DNA of 64,000 bases from Pseudomonas sp. LS.1a (GCF_022533585.1 NZ_CP092827.1:4504001-4568000); one strand, 5' to 3'. Counted from the first letter of the stretch, positions 28,698-40,121 are shown. Numbers and translations are program-made. The notes: generated by a model not told the origin, from the sequence alone.

Positions 28698-28701
<4 letters not shown>
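28030..28701 (+). CDS. Glutamate/aspartate ABC transporter permease (GltK type)
   Basis: Second HisMQ-family permease, 223 residues, with the EAA loop [21 protein letters not shown] and [15 protein letters not shown]. It begins at the base after the previous stop and overlaps the ATPase gene by four bases (ATGA), so the three genes are tightly coupled. The two permeases probably form the heterodimeric membrane channel. Confidence 0.93.
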
Positions 28702-29432
<731 letters not shown>

Positions 29433-29505
29433 TTTTGCTTCACTGAAGCGGTCGGCGCCGCTGCCCTTTCGGGCAGCAGGCGCTGGTCGTGACAAGGCCA
29501 CTGTG

Positions 29506-31410
29506 ATGAAATGCGATCCTTCGCTTCTTCTCCCTGCCAAGCCTGCCGTGAAATCCCGCCTCCTCCGCCAATTGCTGTTGCCGCCACTGATCATCCTGCT
29601 GATGGTCGGCCTGGGCATGGCTGGCTACCTGATCAGCGAGAGCAACGGCATCCGCACCCTCAGCGAAAACGGCGAGCGCCAGCTGGAGCTGCACGCGCGC
29701 ACGGTCGAGAGCGAAATCAGCAAGTACACCTACCTGCCGAGCCTGCTGGAGCTGGAAGACAGCGTCTCGCACCTGCTCACCGACCCTGACGGCGGCTCGC
29801 GGCAGACCGTCAACGAATACCTCGAAGGCCTGAACCGGCGCAGCCGCAGCCGGGCCATCTTCGTCCTCGACACCAACGGCCGGGTCCAGGCCACCAGCAA
29901 CTGGCGCGATGCCGACTCGTTCCTCGGCGAGGACCTGTCGTTCCGGGCCTACTTCCAGACCGCCGTGCGCGGCGAGCCCGGGCGTTTCTACGGTATCGGC
30001 AGCACCACCGGCGAGGCCGGATATTACCTGGCCCATGGCCTGGAAGAGCACGGCAAGATCATTGGCGTGGCGGTGATCAAAGTGCGCCTGGACACCCTCG
30101 AGGAGCGCTGGCAGCGTGCCCGCCTGGAGGCGTTCGTCAGCGACGAGAACGGCATCATCATCCTCTCCAGCGACCCGGCCCGGCGCCTGAAGTCGGTACG
30201 CCCGCTGACCCCGCAAATCAAGGAGCGCCTGGCCCGAAGCCTGCAGTACTACTGGTGGCCGCTGAACGAGCTGCAACCCCTGGCCCGGGAAACCCTGGCC
30301 GATGGCGTGGAAAAGCTGACCTTCCCGGCCAACAGCGAAACCGCACAGGGCAAGGCCCACGAAGTGGCCTACCTGGCCCAGACCCGGCGCCTGGCCGATA
30401 CACCCTGGCACTTCACCCTGCTGACCCCGCTGCAGGACCTGCGCCGCGAATCCATGGTGCAAGGCATCCTGGTGGGCGTGGCCTTCGCCTTGCTGGCGAT
30501 CCTCGGCATCGCCTGGAACGAACGGCGCAAGGTCATCGCCACCCGCCTGGCAGCCCGCGAGGCCCTGCAGGAAGCCAACAGTCAGCTGGAGCGACGGATC
30601 GCCGAACGCACGGCCGACCTGCGCGCCAGCAACGAACGCCTGAAGGGCCAGATTCGCGAGCGCCGGCATGCCGAGCAAACCCTGCGCCACGCCCAGGATG
30701 AGCTGGTACAGGCCGGCAAGCTGGCCGCCATCGGGCAGATGTCGACCAGCATCGCCCACGAACTGAACCAGCCGCTGGCCGCGCTGCGCACCCTGTCCGG
30801 CAATACCGTGCGCTTCCTCGAACGCGGGGCGCTGGAAACCGCCAGCACCAACCTGCGCACCATGAACGACCTGATTGACCGCATGGGCCGTATCACCGCC
30901 AGCCTGCGCTCGTTCGCCCGGCGCGCTGACGACAGCGGCCAGGCCTCGCTGGCCAAGGCGGTGGACGCAACCCTGCAGGTGCTGGCCAACCGCATCAGCG
31001 CCTGCCACCTGCAGTTGCACAATCAGTTCGAGGACCAGCAACTGGCCATCGACCAGACCCGCCTGGAGCAGATCCTGGTCAACCTGATCGGCAACGCCCT
31101 GGATGCCATGGCCGCCCAGCCACTGCCGCAGCTGTGGCTGGAAGGCGAGCTGCAGGGCGACAAGTACCGTTTGCAGGTGCGCGACAATGGCCACGGCATC
31201 GACGCCGAGGCGCGCAAGCACCTGTTCGAACCTTTCTTCACCACCAAACCGGGCGAACACGGCCTGGGCCTGGGCCTGACCCTGTCGGCGAGCCTTGCCG
31301 CCGCCGCCAAGGGCAGCCTCAACGTCGAGCACCCCGCCAGCGGCGGCACGGCCTTCGTCCTGGCCCTGCCGCTGGTATCCCCCCCTAGCGAATCGGCAGA
31401 GCACCCATGA
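29506..31410 (+). CDS. aauS: Sensor histidine kinase for acidic amino acids
   Basis: A 634-residue membrane kinase. A helix at about 24-44, a periplasmic Cache-like sensor domain (about 50-325) and a second helix (about 330-350) lead to a coiled coil. The HisKA box follows (KLAAIGQMSTSIAHELNQPL), then the ATPase domain with LVNLIGNALDAM, DNGHGID and GLGLGLTLS. It resembles DctB and matches AauS, which with AauR controls uptake of Glu, Asp, Asn and Gln in P. putida. The ATG at 29506 is used; an in-frame GTG at 29503 is the alternative. It overlaps aauR by four bases. Confidence 0.9.
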   Translation: MKCDPSLLLPAKPAVKSRLLRQLLLPPLIILLMVGLGMAGYLISESNGIRTLSENGERQLELHARTVESEISKYTYLPSLLELEDSVSHLLTDPDGGSRQTVNEYLEGLNRRSRSRAIFVLDTNGRVQATSNWRDADSFLGEDLSFRAYFQTAVRGEPGRFYGIGSTTGEAGYYLAHGLEEHGKIIGVAVIKVRLDTLEERWQRARLEAFVSDENGIIILSSDPARRLKSVRPLTPQIKERLARSLQYYWWPLNELQPLARETLADGVEKLTFPANSETAQGKAHEVAYLAQTRRLADTPWHFTLLTPLQDLRRESMVQGILVGVAFALLAILGIAWNERRKVIATRLAAREALQEANSQLERRIAERTADLRASNERLKGQIRERRHAEQTLRHAQDELVQAGKLAAIGQMSTSIAHELNQPLAALRTLSGNTVRFLERGALETASTNLRTMNDLIDRMGRITASLRSFARRADDSGQASLAKAVDATLQVLANRISACHLQLHNQFEDQQLAIDQTRLEQILVNLIGNALDAMAAQPLPQLWLEGELQGDKYRLQVRDNGHGIDAEARKHLFEPFFTTKPGEHGLGLGLTLSASLAAAAKGSLNVEHPASGGTAFVLALPLVSPPSESAEHP

Positions 31411-32735
31411 ACCAAGCGCCTCTTACCGTCCTGATCGTCGAAGACGACCCGCATGTGCTGCTCGGCTGCCAGCAGGCGCTGGCCCTGGAAGACATCGCCT
31501 GTGAAGGCGTGGGCAGCGCCGAGCAAGCGCTGGAACGCATCGGCGACGACTTCGCCGGCATCGTCGTCAGCGATATCCGCCTGCCGGGCATCGATGGCCT
31601 GGAGCTGCTCAACCGCCTCAAGGCCCGCGACCGCAGCCTGCCGGTGGTGCTGATCACCGGCCACGGCGATATCGACATGGCGGTCGGCGCCATGCGCAAT
31701 GGCGCCTACGACTTCATGGAAAAGCCCTTCTCCCCGGAGCGCCTGGTCGACGTGGTGCGCCGCGCCCTTGAACAGCGCGGGCTGTCGCGCGAAGTGGTGG
31801 CCCTGCGCCGCCAGTTGGCCGAGCAAAGCAGCCTGGAGGGGCGCATCATTGGCCGCTCGCCAGCCATGGAGCACCTGCGCGAACTGATCGCCAACGTTGC
31901 CGATACCTCGGCCAACGTGTTGATCGAAGGCGAGACCGGTACCGGCAAGGAACTGGTCGCCCGCTGCCTGCACGACTTCAGCCGCCGCCAGGGCCAGCCG
32001 TTCGTGGCGCTGAACTGTGGCGGCCTGCCGGAAAACCTGTTCGAAAGCGAGATTTTCGGCCACGAAGCCAACGCCTTCACCGGCGCCGGCAAACGCCGCA
32101 TCGGCAAGATCGAACACGCCAACGGCGGCACGCTGTTCCTCGACGAAGTGGAGAGCATGCCGATCAACCTGCAGATCAAGCTGTTGCGCGTGCTGCAGGA
32201 GCGCACCCTGGAGCGGCTGGGCTCGAACCAGAGCATTCCGGTGGACTGCCGGGTCATCGCCGCCACCAAGTCCGACCTGGATGCCATGGGCCAGAGCGGC
32301 CAGTTCCGCAGCGACCTGTATTACCGGCTGAACGTGGTAACCCTGGAGCTGCCGCCGCTGCGCGAGCGCCGCGAAGACATCCTGCAGCTGTTCGAACACT
32401 TCCTGCAGCAGTCTGCCCTGCGCTTCGACCGTGAAACACCTGCCCTGGACAGCCAGACCCTGTCGCGCCTGATGGCCCACGACTGGCCGGGCAACGTGCG
32501 TGAGCTGCGCAACGTCGCCGAACGCTATGCCCTCGGCCTGCCGGCGTTCAAGAAAGGCCCCAGCGGTGGTGCCAGCCAAGGTCTGGGCTTTGCCGAGGCG
32601 GTGGAAGCGTTCGAGCGCAACCTGCTCAGCGACGCCCTGCAACGCACTGGCGGCAACCTGAGCCAGGCCAGCCAGGAGCTGGGCATGGCCAAGACCACGC
32701 TGTTCGACAAAGTGAAAAAATACGGCCTCGGCTGA
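31407..32735 (+). CDS. aauR: NtrC/DctD-family response regulator (sigma-54 activator)
   Basis: A 442-residue regulator. The receiver domain (1 to about 120) has phospho-acceptor Asp56 (VVSDIRLPG), and the AAA+ domain has Walker A GETGTGKE and Walker [10 protein letters not shown]. The C-terminal Fis-type HTH includes [20 protein letters not shown]. The sigma-54 contact loop usually written GAFTGA reads NAFTGA here. It would activate the sigma-54 promoter before aatJ by binding the TTCGG-N4-CCGAA site upstream. Pairing with aauS is by overlap and by similarity to the P. putida system. Confidence 0.92.
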   Translation: MNQAPLTVLIVEDDPHVLLGCQQALALEDIACEGVGSAEQALERIGDDFAGIVVSDIRLPGIDGLELLNRLKARDRSLPVVLITGHGDIDMAVGAMRNGAYDFMEKPFSPERLVDVVRRALEQRGLSREVVALRRQLAEQSSLEGRIIGRSPAMEHLRELIANVADTSANVLIEGETGTGKELVARCLHDFSRRQGQPFVALNCGGLPENLFESEIFGHEANAFTGAGKRRIGKIEHANGGTLFLDEVESMPINLQIKLLRVLQERTLERLGSNQSIPVDCRVIAATKSDLDAMGQSGQFRSDLYYRLNVVTLELPPLRERREDILQLFEHFLQQSALRFDRETPALDSQTLSRLMAHDWPGNVRELRNVAERYALGLPAFKKGPSGGASQGLGFAEAVEAFERNLLSDALQRTGGNLSQASQELGMAKTTLFDKVKKYGLG

Positions 32736-32761
32736 CCTCAAACCCAACCTGGAAAGACAAC

Positions 32762-33097
32762 GTGGACCTGGTATTCAAAGCGGCCCTTGGCGCTGGCGTG
32801 GTGCTGCTGCTGGCGGTGCTGTCGAAGACGCGCAATTACTACATCGCCGGGCTGGTGCCGCTGTTCCCTACCTTCGCCCTGATTGCCCATTACATCGTCG
32901 GCAAAGGGCGCAGCATTGCCGACCTGAAGACCACCATCCTGTTCGGCATGTGGTCGATCATTCCGTACTTCGTGTACCTGGCGACCTTGTATGTGCTGGT
33001 CGACCGCCTGCGCCTGGAGGCATCGCTGGCACTGGCCACGGTGGCCTGGCTGATGGCCGCGACCGTGCTGGTGACCTTGTGGGTGCGGATGCACTGA
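32762..33097 (+). CDS. glpM: GlpM family membrane protein
   Basis: A 111-residue inner-membrane protein with four hydrophobic helices, recognised as GlpM from the core KTRNYYIAGLVPLFPTFALI. In P. aeruginosa glpM affects alginate production; the molecular role is not known. The start is GTG at 32762, preceded by GGAAAGAC. It follows aauR by 26 bases and may be in the same transcript, but a functional link to amino acid uptake is not evident. Confidence 0.85.
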   Translation: MDLVFKAALGAGVVLLLAVLSKTRNYYIAGLVPLFPTFALIAHYIVGKGRSIADLKTTILFGMWSIIPYFVYLATLYVLVDRLRLEASLALATVAWLMAATVLVTLWVRMH

Positions 33098-33110
33098 TCG
33101 GAATCGGCGC

Positions 33111-33187
33111 TGGCCTCTTCGCGGGTAAACCCGCTCCCACAGGTTCCTCACATTGCCTGAGGTCTGTGCCGTACCCGCGAAGAGGCC
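33111..33187. repeat. REP pair after glpM
   Basis: GGCCTCTTCGCGGGTAAACC... (about 33112-33143) with a degraded inverted partner ending CCCGCGAAGAGGCC (about 33161-33187). It lies between convergent glpM and the hydrolase gene. Confidence 0.85.
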
Positions 33188-33196
33188 AACGCGGAT

Positions 33197-34192
33197 TCAG
33201 AGCCCTGCGATATGCGTGACATCCTGCCGATGCGCCTGCAGGTAGGGCAACACAGCCCCCAGCAGCGGCGCCTTGAACGGCTCCTGGAAGCGGTGCGCCA
33301 ACCCCGGTATCAAAAGCAACTGGCTACCTTGAATATGTGCCGCAAGGTGCACGCCATGCATTACCGGCAGCAATGGGTCGGCCGTACCATGCACCACCAA
33401 TGTCGGCACCCTCAACCGGTTCAATAGCTCGACGCGGCTCGGCTCGGCCAGGATTGCCATGATCTGGCGCTTGGCCCCGTCAGGGTTGAACGCCCGGTCG
33501 TAGGCCACGGCCGCCTGCTGCAGCAAGGCTGCACGGTCGTCATGCACCTCGGGGCTGCCCAGCGCCGCCAGCAGGTCGGCCTGCTGTTCGATGGCCACTT
33601 CGCGGTTCGGCGCGCTGCGCCGGGCCAGCAGTTGCACCAGCGCCGGATCCGGCGCCGGCAACCCCGCCGCCCCTGAACTGGACATGACCAGCGTCAGGCT
33701 GCGCACGCGCTCGGGCGCCATGGCCGCCAGGTGCTGGGCAATCATGCCGCCCATGCTCACCCCCAGCACGTGGAACTGGCGCACGCCCAACGCATCCATC
33801 AGGCGCAGACCATCGTCCGCCATGTCGGTCAGCGTATAAGGCGCAACCACCGGCAGGCCCAGTTTGTAGCGCAGCAATTCGACCGTCAGGTTGGCCGACG
33901 GTGGCAACTGGCTCCAGCGTGACAGGCCGACATCGCGGTTGTCATAGCGGATCACCCGAAAGCCCTGGCGGCACAACGCCTCGACCACATCGTCCGGCCA
34001 GTGGATCAGCTGCCCGCCCAGGCCCATCACCAGCAGCAAGGCAGGGTCGCGTGGCGCACCGACACTCTGGTACACCAGGCTGACCGCCCCCAGCTCGGCC
34101 CGCTGCACCGGCACCTGGGCGTCACAACGCTGTTCAGCGAAACTCGCAGGTACGCCGAATACACAGAAAAGAAAAAGCCAAAAAGCCCGCAT
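33197..34192 (-). CDS. Exported alpha/beta hydrolase
   Basis: A 331-residue protein with a signal peptide ([20 protein letters not shown], cleavage near residue 19). The alpha/beta hydrolase fold shows the oxyanion-side [10 protein letters not shown], nucleophile elbow GVSMGG and a C-terminal catalytic His in GLAHRF, with the acid probably in HGTADPLLP. It resembles proteins of the haloperoxidase/epoxide hydrolase group, but the substrate cannot be inferred. It is divergent from metR. Confidence 0.85.
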   Translation of the reverse strand: MRAFWLFLFCVFGVPASFAEQRCDAQVPVQRAELGAVSLVYQSVGAPRDPALLLVMGLGGQLIHWPDDVVEALCRQGFRVIRYDNRDVGLSRWSQLPPSANLTVELLRYKLGLPVVAPYTLTDMADDGLRLMDALGVRQFHVLGVSMGGMIAQHLAAMAPERVRSLTLVMSSSGAAGLPAPDPALVQLLARRSAPNREVAIEQQADLLAALGSPEVHDDRAALLQQAAVAYDRAFNPDGAKRQIMAILAEPSRVELLNRLRVPTLVVHGTADPLLPVMHGVHLAAHIQGSQLLLIPGLAHRFQEPFKAPLLGAVLPYLQAHRQDVTHIAGL

Positions 34193-34388
34193 GAAAGAAA
34201 CACCAGAATGCAGATCCCCAGTAGAGCGCGAGTCTGATGAATTCTGTTCGGGCGCGCTGCCACAGTTCAGTGACAGTTTGATGACTCCCGCCAGGCGGTG
34301 CGACCGAACGCCCAGTCGACAGGCGCGGCAACATGAGGGAAACTCAACTCATTCCCTGTTTCCTCAAATCCACACCCCGGAGTCAGCT

Positions 34389-35306
34389 GTGCTGGAGATC
34401 CGTCACCTGAAAACCCTTCATGCCCTGCGCGAGGCCGACAGCCTGGTGGAGGCTGCCGAGCGCCTGCACCTGACCCAGTCGGCGCTGTCGCACCAGTTCA
34501 AGGAGCTGGAAGAGCGCCTGGGCCTGCCGCTGTTCGTACGCAAGACCAAGCCGATCCGCTTCACCAGCGCCGGGCTACGCCTGCTGCAATTGGCCGATGC
34601 CACCCTGCCGCTGCTGCGCAGCGCCGAACGAGACATCGCGCGCCTGGCCGGTGGCACCGCCGGGCGCCTGCACATGGCCATCGAATGCCACAGCTGCTTC
34701 CAGTGGCTGATGCCGACCATCGACCAGTTCCGCGATGCCTGGCCGGAAGTGGAGCTGGACCTGGCCTCAGGCTTTGCCTTTGCCCCGCTGCCGGCCCTGG
34801 CCCGCGGCGACCTCGACCTGGTGGTGACCTCCGACCCGCTGGACCTGGCGGGCATCACCTACGTACCGCTGTTCACCTACGAGGCGATGCTGGCGGTGGC
34901 CAACCAGCATCCGTTGGCCAGCAAACCCTACATCGTGCCGCAGGACCTGCTCGACCAGACCCTGATCACCTACCCGGTGGAGCGCGATCGCCTGGACATC
35001 TTCACCCGCTTCCTGGAGCCGGCCGACATCGAGCCGGCCGCCGTGCGCACGTCGGAGCTGACGGTGATGATGATGCAACTGGTGGCCAGCGGCCGTGGCG
35101 TTTGCGGCATGCCGCACTGGGCGCTGCACGAGTACAGCTCGCGCGGGTATGTGAAGGGCAAGCGCCTGGGCGAGAAAGGCCTGTTCGCCACGCTTTACGC
35201 CGCCGTGCGCACCGACATGCTCGATGCGCCGTACATGCGCGACTTCTTGCTGACAGCCAAGGACACCTCGTTCGCCACCCTCGATGGTGTCAGCGCGGTG
35301 CGCTGA
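34389..35306 (+). CDS. metR: LysR-family regulator MetR
   Basis: A 305-residue LysR-type activator of methionine synthesis genes that uses homocysteine as co-effector. The N-terminal winged HTH (ADSLVEAAERLHLTQSALSHQF) is nearly identical in pattern to MetR, as is the IECHSCFQWLMPTIDQFR segment at the start of the effector domain. The GTG at 34389 has GGAG seven bases upstream; the frame extends further but is not family sequence. The 3' end overlaps the convergent NUDIX gene by 17 bases. The target metE is not in the window. Confidence 0.92.
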   Translation: MLEIRHLKTLHALREADSLVEAAERLHLTQSALSHQFKELEERLGLPLFVRKTKPIRFTSAGLRLLQLADATLPLLRSAERDIARLAGGTAGRLHMAIECHSCFQWLMPTIDQFRDAWPEVELDLASGFAFAPLPALARGDLDLVVTSDPLDLAGITYVPLFTYEAMLAVANQHPLASKPYIVPQDLLDQTLITYPVERDRLDIFTRFLEPADIEPAAVRTSELTVMMMQLVASGRGVCGMPHWALHEYSSRGYVKGKRLGEKGLFATLYAAVRTDMLDAPYMRDFLLTAKDTSFATLDGVSAVR

Positions 35307-35703
35307 CGGCCTGGCGGTACAGCGGCAGGATCAGGTCGCGGGTCAGGGGAGCCAGGTGCATGGCGGGTACCTGGTCAGCGGCCAGCCAAACCACCTCTTC
35401 GATCTCCGCGGCCGGGCGCACGGCGGCGGCGCTGTCGACACGGAACAGTTCGGCCTGTACCTCGAAGCCCGGCTCGTTGGCGGCCGGGGCGCTGAACTGG
35501 CCCAGGTGCACGGCCTGGGCCGGGTCGAGGTGCAGGCCCAGTTCCTCATGCAGCTCGCGCACCAGCGCCTGCAGCGGGGATTCGCCAGCATCGATCTTGC
35601 CGCCAGGTTGCATGAAGGCCTGGGTGCCGCGCTTGCGAACCAGCAAGGTGCGGCCCTGGGGGTCGATCAGCAGGGCGGCGGCGATGCGGATGGTCTTGGG
35701 CAT
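35290..35703 (-). CDS. NUDIX hydrolase
   Basis: A 137-residue hydrolase of nucleoside-diphosphate-linked compounds. The Nudix box G-x5-E-x7-R-E-x2-E-E-x-G is intact at about residues 33-56 (GGKIDAGESP...RELHEELGL). The substrate is not predictable. It is convergent with metR, with overlapping 3' ends, and divergent from lhr. Confidence 0.9.
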   Translation of the reverse strand: MPKTIRIAAALLIDPQGRTLLVRKRGTQAFMQPGGKIDAGESPLQALVRELHEELGLHLDPAQAVHLGQFSAPAANEPGFEVQAELFRVDSAAAVRPAAEIEEVVWLAADQVPAMHLAPLTRDLILPLYRQAVSAPR

Positions 35704-35839
35704 GGGCTGGGCTCACTTGAAACAATGGCCGGGGAGGATCCCATGGGGGTCCTGACCTGACAAGGCCAGTGTTTCCTGTGCCGGCCTGCCAGACGAACGG
35801 CCCCTTGCCAACCCGTCCCACACCCGCCATAACCAACAC

Positions 35840-38800
35840 ATGAACCTGCCCGCCAAACACCACCCGGTGCTCGAGCTGTTTCACCCTGCTGTGCGCACCT
35901 GGTTCCGTCGCCATTTCGCCACGGTCACCGATGCCCAGGCCAAGGCCTGGCCGTTGATCCACGCGGGCAATTCGATGCTGCTGGCCGCGCCGACCGGCTC
36001 GGGCAAGACCCTCAGCGCGTTCCTGGCCGTGCTCGACGAACTGTTCCGCCAGGGCCTGGAGCACCAGGGCGAGCTGCCTGCGCAAACCCAGGTAGTCTAC
36101 GTTTCGCCACTCAAGGCGCTGTCCAACGATATCCGCCTGAACCTGCAAGCCCCGCTCGAAGGCATTAGCCAGGCCCTTGCGGACCAGGGCCTGAACGCCC
36201 CACGCATCAGTACGGCCGTACGTACCGGCGACACTCCGCAGAAGGAGCGTGCCGCCATGCGCAAGCTGGCGCCGCATATCCTGGTGACCACACCCGAATC
36301 GCTGTACGTGCTGATGGGCTCGGCGTCGGGCCGTGAAGGCCTGGCCAGCGTGCACACGGTGATCGTCGACGAAATCCATGCCCTGGCCGGCAACAAGCGC
36401 GGCGCCCACCTGGCATTGACCCTGGAGCGCCTGCAAGCCCTGTGCAACCAGCCACTGCGGCGTATCGGCCTGTCAGCCACGCAACGCCCGGTCGAGCGGG
36501 TGGCGCAATTCCTGGTCGGCAACGGCCGCACCTGCGCCATCGTCGATGTCGGCCATGCCCGGCAGCGCGACCTGGCCATCGAGGTGCCGCCAGTGCCGCT
36601 GGGTGCGGTGATGGCCACCGATGTCTGGGGCCTGGTCTACGACCGCCTGGCTACCCTGGCGCGCGAACACCGCACCACCTTGGTGTTCGTCAACACCCGG
36701 CGCCTGGCCGAGCGCATCACCCGTCACCTCAGCGACCGCCTGGGAAAAGAGGCGGTTGCCGCGCACCATGGCAGCCTGGCCAAGGAGCTGCGCCTGGAGG
36801 CGGAACAACGCCTGAAACACGGCCAGCTGCAGGTGCTGGTGGCCACTGCATCGCTGGAACTGGGCATCGATATCGGCGACATCGAACTGGTCTGCCAGAT
36901 CGCTTCGCCAGGCTCGATCGCGGCCTTGCTGCAGCGGGTTGGACGCGCCGGCCACCAGGTCGATGGCGTGCCCAAGGGGCGCTTGTTCCCGACCTCGCGC
37001 GATGACCTGATCGAATGCGTGGCCCTGCTCGACTGCATACGCCGGGGCGAGCTGGACGAACTGCACCTTCCCCGGGCGCCGCTGGATGTGCTGGCCCAGC
37101 AGATCGTTGCCGAAGCCAGCAACCAGCCCTGGCACGAACAGGCGCTGTTCGACTGCCTGCGCCAGGCCACGCCCTACGCAGAACTCGACCGGCAACACTT
37201 TCAGGCCCTGCTGCGCATGCTCGCCGAGGGCTTCAACGGTCGCCAGGGCGTGCGCAGTGCCTACCTGCACCGCGATGCGGTGAGCGGCACGCTGCGTGGC
37301 CGCCGTGGCAGCCAGCTGACCGCTCTGACCAGCGGCGGCACCATCCCCGACAACGCCGACTACGCCGTGCTGCTCGAACCGCAGGCGCTGAACATCGGCA
37401 GCGTCAACGAAGACTTTGCGGTGGAAAGCATCGCCGGCGACATCTTCCAGCTGGGCAACGCCTCCTATCGCATCCTGCGCGTCGAGCCGGGCCGGGTGCG
37501 GGTGGAGGATGCCCATGGCCTGCCGCCGACCATTCCATTCTGGCTGGGCGAGGCGCCGGGGCGCAGCAACGAGCTGTCTGCCGCGGTGGCCCGGCTGCAG
37601 GCACAGATCGACCAACAGCTGGCGAGCGCCAACCAGGCCGAGGTGCTGGCCTGGTTGCAGGACACCTTCGACCTGGGCGAAGCCGCCGCCGGCCAGTTGC
37701 TCGACTACCTGGCCCGCACCCGCGAAGTGCTCGGCGCCCTGCCCTCGCAGGACACGCTGGTGATGGAGCGCTTCTTCGATGAGTCCGGCGGGACCCAGCT
37801 GATCATCCATTCGCCCTACGGCAGCCGCATCAACCGCGCCTGGGGCCTGGCCCTGCGCAAGCGCTTCTGCCGCACCTTCAACTTCGAGTTGCAGGCGGCA
37901 GCCAGCGAGGACGCCATCGTGCTGTCGCTGTCCACCAGCCACAGTTTCGAACTGGACGATGTGTGGCGTTACCTGAATAGCCGCAGCGCCGAGCCGATTC
38001 TTGTCCAGGCGCTGCTCGATGCGCCGCTGTTTGGCGTGCGCTGGCGCTGGAACGCCAGCGTGGCCCTGGCCCTGCCGCGCTTTGTCGGTGGGCGCAAGGT
38101 GGCGCCACAGATCCAGCGGATGAAGAGCGAAGACCTGATTGCCGCCGTGTTCCCCGACCAGATCGCCTGCCTGGAGAATATCGTCGGCGAACGGCAGATT
38201 CCTGATCATCCGCTGGTCGAGCAAACCCTCGACGACTGTCTGCACGAGGCGATGGACTGCGAAGGCTGGCTGGCGCTGTTGCGGCGAATGGAAAGCGGCA
38301 CGGTGCGCCTGCTGTGCCGCGACCTGCCCGCCCCTTCGCCGCTGGCTTCGGCCATCCTCAATGCCCGTCCCTATGCCTTTCTGGATGATGCGCCGCTGGA
38401 AGAACGGCGCACTCAGGCGGTGCTCAACCGGCGCTGGAACGAGGTGCACAGCGGCGACGCCCTGGGCGCACTGGACGCCGATGCCATTGCCGCCGTTGCT
38501 GCCGAGGCCTGGCCGCAGCCGGGCAATGCCGATGAAATGCATGAGGCGTTGATGGGCCTGGGTGCCATCAGCCAGGACGAAGTGCAGGACAATGCCAGTT
38601 GGGAGCTGCTACTCAGGCAGTTGGCCCAAGCCGGCCGGGCCTTGCGCCTGGTGGATGAAAAGCTGTGGCTGGCGCGCGAGCGGTTGAGCCTGCTGCAGGT
38701 GCTGTATCCCGGCTCCCGGCTGGAACCTGCGTTGCAGGTACTGCCAGGCTTCGATCAGGCCATCGAGCCGGACATTGCGCTGGTCGAACTGCTGCGAGCC

Positions 38801-40108
38801 CGCCTGAGCGGCCATGGCCCGCTGACCCGTGCGCAGATTGCGGCAGCACTTGGCAAACCGCTGCCGGCCATCGAACAGGCACTGGCCCGCCTGGAAACCG
38901 AAGGCTATGTGCTGCGTGGGCATTTCAGCCCCGGGGCAAGCGAACTGCAGTGGTGCGAGCGCCATTTGCTGGCGCGTATCCACCGCTACACGGTCAAACG
39001 CCTGCGGCGGGAGATCGAGCCGGTCAGCCTGCAGGACTTCATGCGCTTTCTGTTCGACTGGCAGCACCTGGCCAACGACACACGCCTGCGCGGCCCGCAA
39101 GCGGTGGCCGAGGTACTGGGCCAATTGCAAGGCTTCCCGAGTGCCGCTGGCGCCTGGGAGGCCGAACTGCTGCCGGCACGCATCAAGGACTACAGCCCGC
39201 ACTGGCTCGACGATGCCTGCCGTAGCGGGCAGTTCGCCTGGAGCCGGCTGGCGGCGACCGTGTCGAGCAACACCTTGTCGAGCACACCGCTGGTGCTGCT
39301 GCCGCGCGAGCACCTTGGCCTGTGGCGCAGCCTTGCCCCCGTGCCAGCCCTGGATAGCCTCGGCGCACGGGCGCAACGCGTCCACGAGGTGCTGCATGCA
39401 CATGGCGCGCTGTTCTTCGACGAGCTGACACAGGATGCCCACCTGCTGCCCAGCGAACTGGAGACGGTCTTGCAGGAGCTGGTAGGTGCAGGCCTGGTTG
39501 GGGCCGACAGTTTCACCGGCCTGCGCAGCCTGATCACCCCGGCGGCGAAACGCGCTTCACGCAACAGCCGACGCGGCCACCCGCCGCTGTCCAGCAGCAT
39601 GTCCCATGCCGGGCGCTGGGCCTTGTTGCGCACGGGCGCGGTGGACGACAGCCAGCGTCTGGAGCACATCGCCCGTGCCTTGCTACGGCGCTATGGCGTG
39701 GTGTGCTGGCGGCTGCTGGAGCGCGAAAGCGATGTGCTGCCGCCGTGGCGCGAGCTGCTGCGCTGCTATCACCGGCTGGAAGCGCGTGGCGAGATTCGTG
39801 GCGGGCGCTTCATTGCCGGGCTGGCCGGTGAACAATTCGCCTTGCCAGAGGCGGTGGGGCTGCTGCGGCAGGTGCGGCGGCGTGAGCTGGACGGGGCACT
39901 GGTAGTGGTGAGCGCCAGTGACCCGCTGAACCTGGTCGGGTCGTTGCTACCGGGGGCGAAAGTGCCGGCGGTCAGTGGCAACCGCCTGTTGTATCGCGAC
40001 GGGGTACCAGTGGCGGTGCGGGTGGCCGGGCACTATTCGTACCTGGTCGAAGCGCCGGCACAAGAGCAGGAAAGCTGGCGGCAGAAGCTGCTGCGCGACA
40101 CCATCTGA
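35840..40108 (+). CDS. lhr: Lhr-family ATP-dependent DNA helicase
   Basis: A 1422-residue superfamily 2 helicase. Motif I is AAPTGSGKT (49-57), motif II DEIH (177-180) and motif III SATQRP. The second RecA domain has TTLVFVNTRR, HHGSLAKELR and the motif VI QRVGRAGHQ. The long C-terminal part (DEAD/H-associated and Lhr C-terminal domains) includes winged-helix segments. Lhr is a 3'-5' helicase linked to DNA repair, and the length fits bacterial long-form Lhr. It stands alone, followed by a perfect hairpin. Confidence 0.92.
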   Translation: MNLPAKHHPVLELFHPAVRTWFRRHFATVTDAQAKAWPLIHAGNSMLLAAPTGSGKTLSAFLAVLDELFRQGLEHQGELPAQTQVVYVSPLKALSNDIRLNLQAPLEGISQALADQGLNAPRISTAVRTGDTPQKERAAMRKLAPHILVTTPESLYVLMGSASGREGLASVHTVIVDEIHALAGNKRGAHLALTLERLQALCNQPLRRIGLSATQRPVERVAQFLVGNGRTCAIVDVGHARQRDLAIEVPPVPLGAVMATDVWGLVYDRLATLAREHRTTLVFVNTRRLAERITRHLSDRLGKEAVAAHHGSLAKELRLEAEQRLKHGQLQVLVATASLELGIDIGDIELVCQIASPGSIAALLQRVGRAGHQVDGVPKGRLFPTSRDDLIECVALLDCIRRGELDELHLPRAPLDVLAQQIVAEASNQPWHEQALFDCLRQATPYAELDRQHFQALLRMLAEGFNGRQGVRSAYLHRDAVSGTLRGRRGSQLTALTSGGTIPDNADYAVLLEPQALNIGSVNEDFAVESIAGDIFQLGNASYRILRVEPGRVRVEDAHGLPPTIPFWLGEAPGRSNELSAAVARLQAQIDQQLASANQAEVLAWLQDTFDLGEAAAGQLLDYLARTREVLGALPSQDTLVMERFFDESGGTQLIIHSPYGSRINRAWGLALRKRFCRTFNFELQAAASEDAIVLSLSTSHSFELDDVWRYLNSRSAEPILVQALLDAPLFGVRWRWNASVALALPRFVGGRKVAPQIQRMKSEDLIAAVFPDQIACLENIVGERQIPDHPLVEQTLDDCLHEAMDCEGWLALLRRMESGTVRLLCRDLPAPSPLASAILNARPYAFLDDAPLEERRTQAVLNRRWNEVHSGDALGALDADAIAAVAAEAWPQPGNADEMHEALMGLGAISQDEVQDNASWELLLRQLAQAGRALRLVDEKLWLARERLSLLQVLYPGSRLEPALQVLPGFDQAIEPDIALVELLRARLSGHGPLTRAQIAAALGKPLPAIEQALARLETEGYVLRGHFSPGASELQWCERHLLARIHRYTVKRLRREIEPVSLQDFMRFLFDWQHLANDTRLRGPQAVAEVLGQLQGFPSAAGAWEAELLPARIKDYSPHWLDDACRSGQFAWSRLAATVSSNTLSSTPLVLLPREHLGLWRSLAPVPALDSLGARAQRVHEVLHAHGALFFDELTQDAHLLPSELETVLQELVGAGLVGADSFTGLRSLITPAAKRASRNSRRGHPPLSSSMSHAGRWALLRTGAVDDSQRLEHIARALLRRYGVVCWRLLERESDVLPPWRELLRCYHRLEARGEIRGGRFIAGLAGEQFALPEAVGLLRQVRRRELDGALVVVSASDPLNLVGSLLPGAKVPAVSGNRLLYRDGVPVAVRVAGHYSYLVEAPAQEQESWRQKLLRDTI

Positions 40109-40121
40109 ATGTTTTTTGCTG

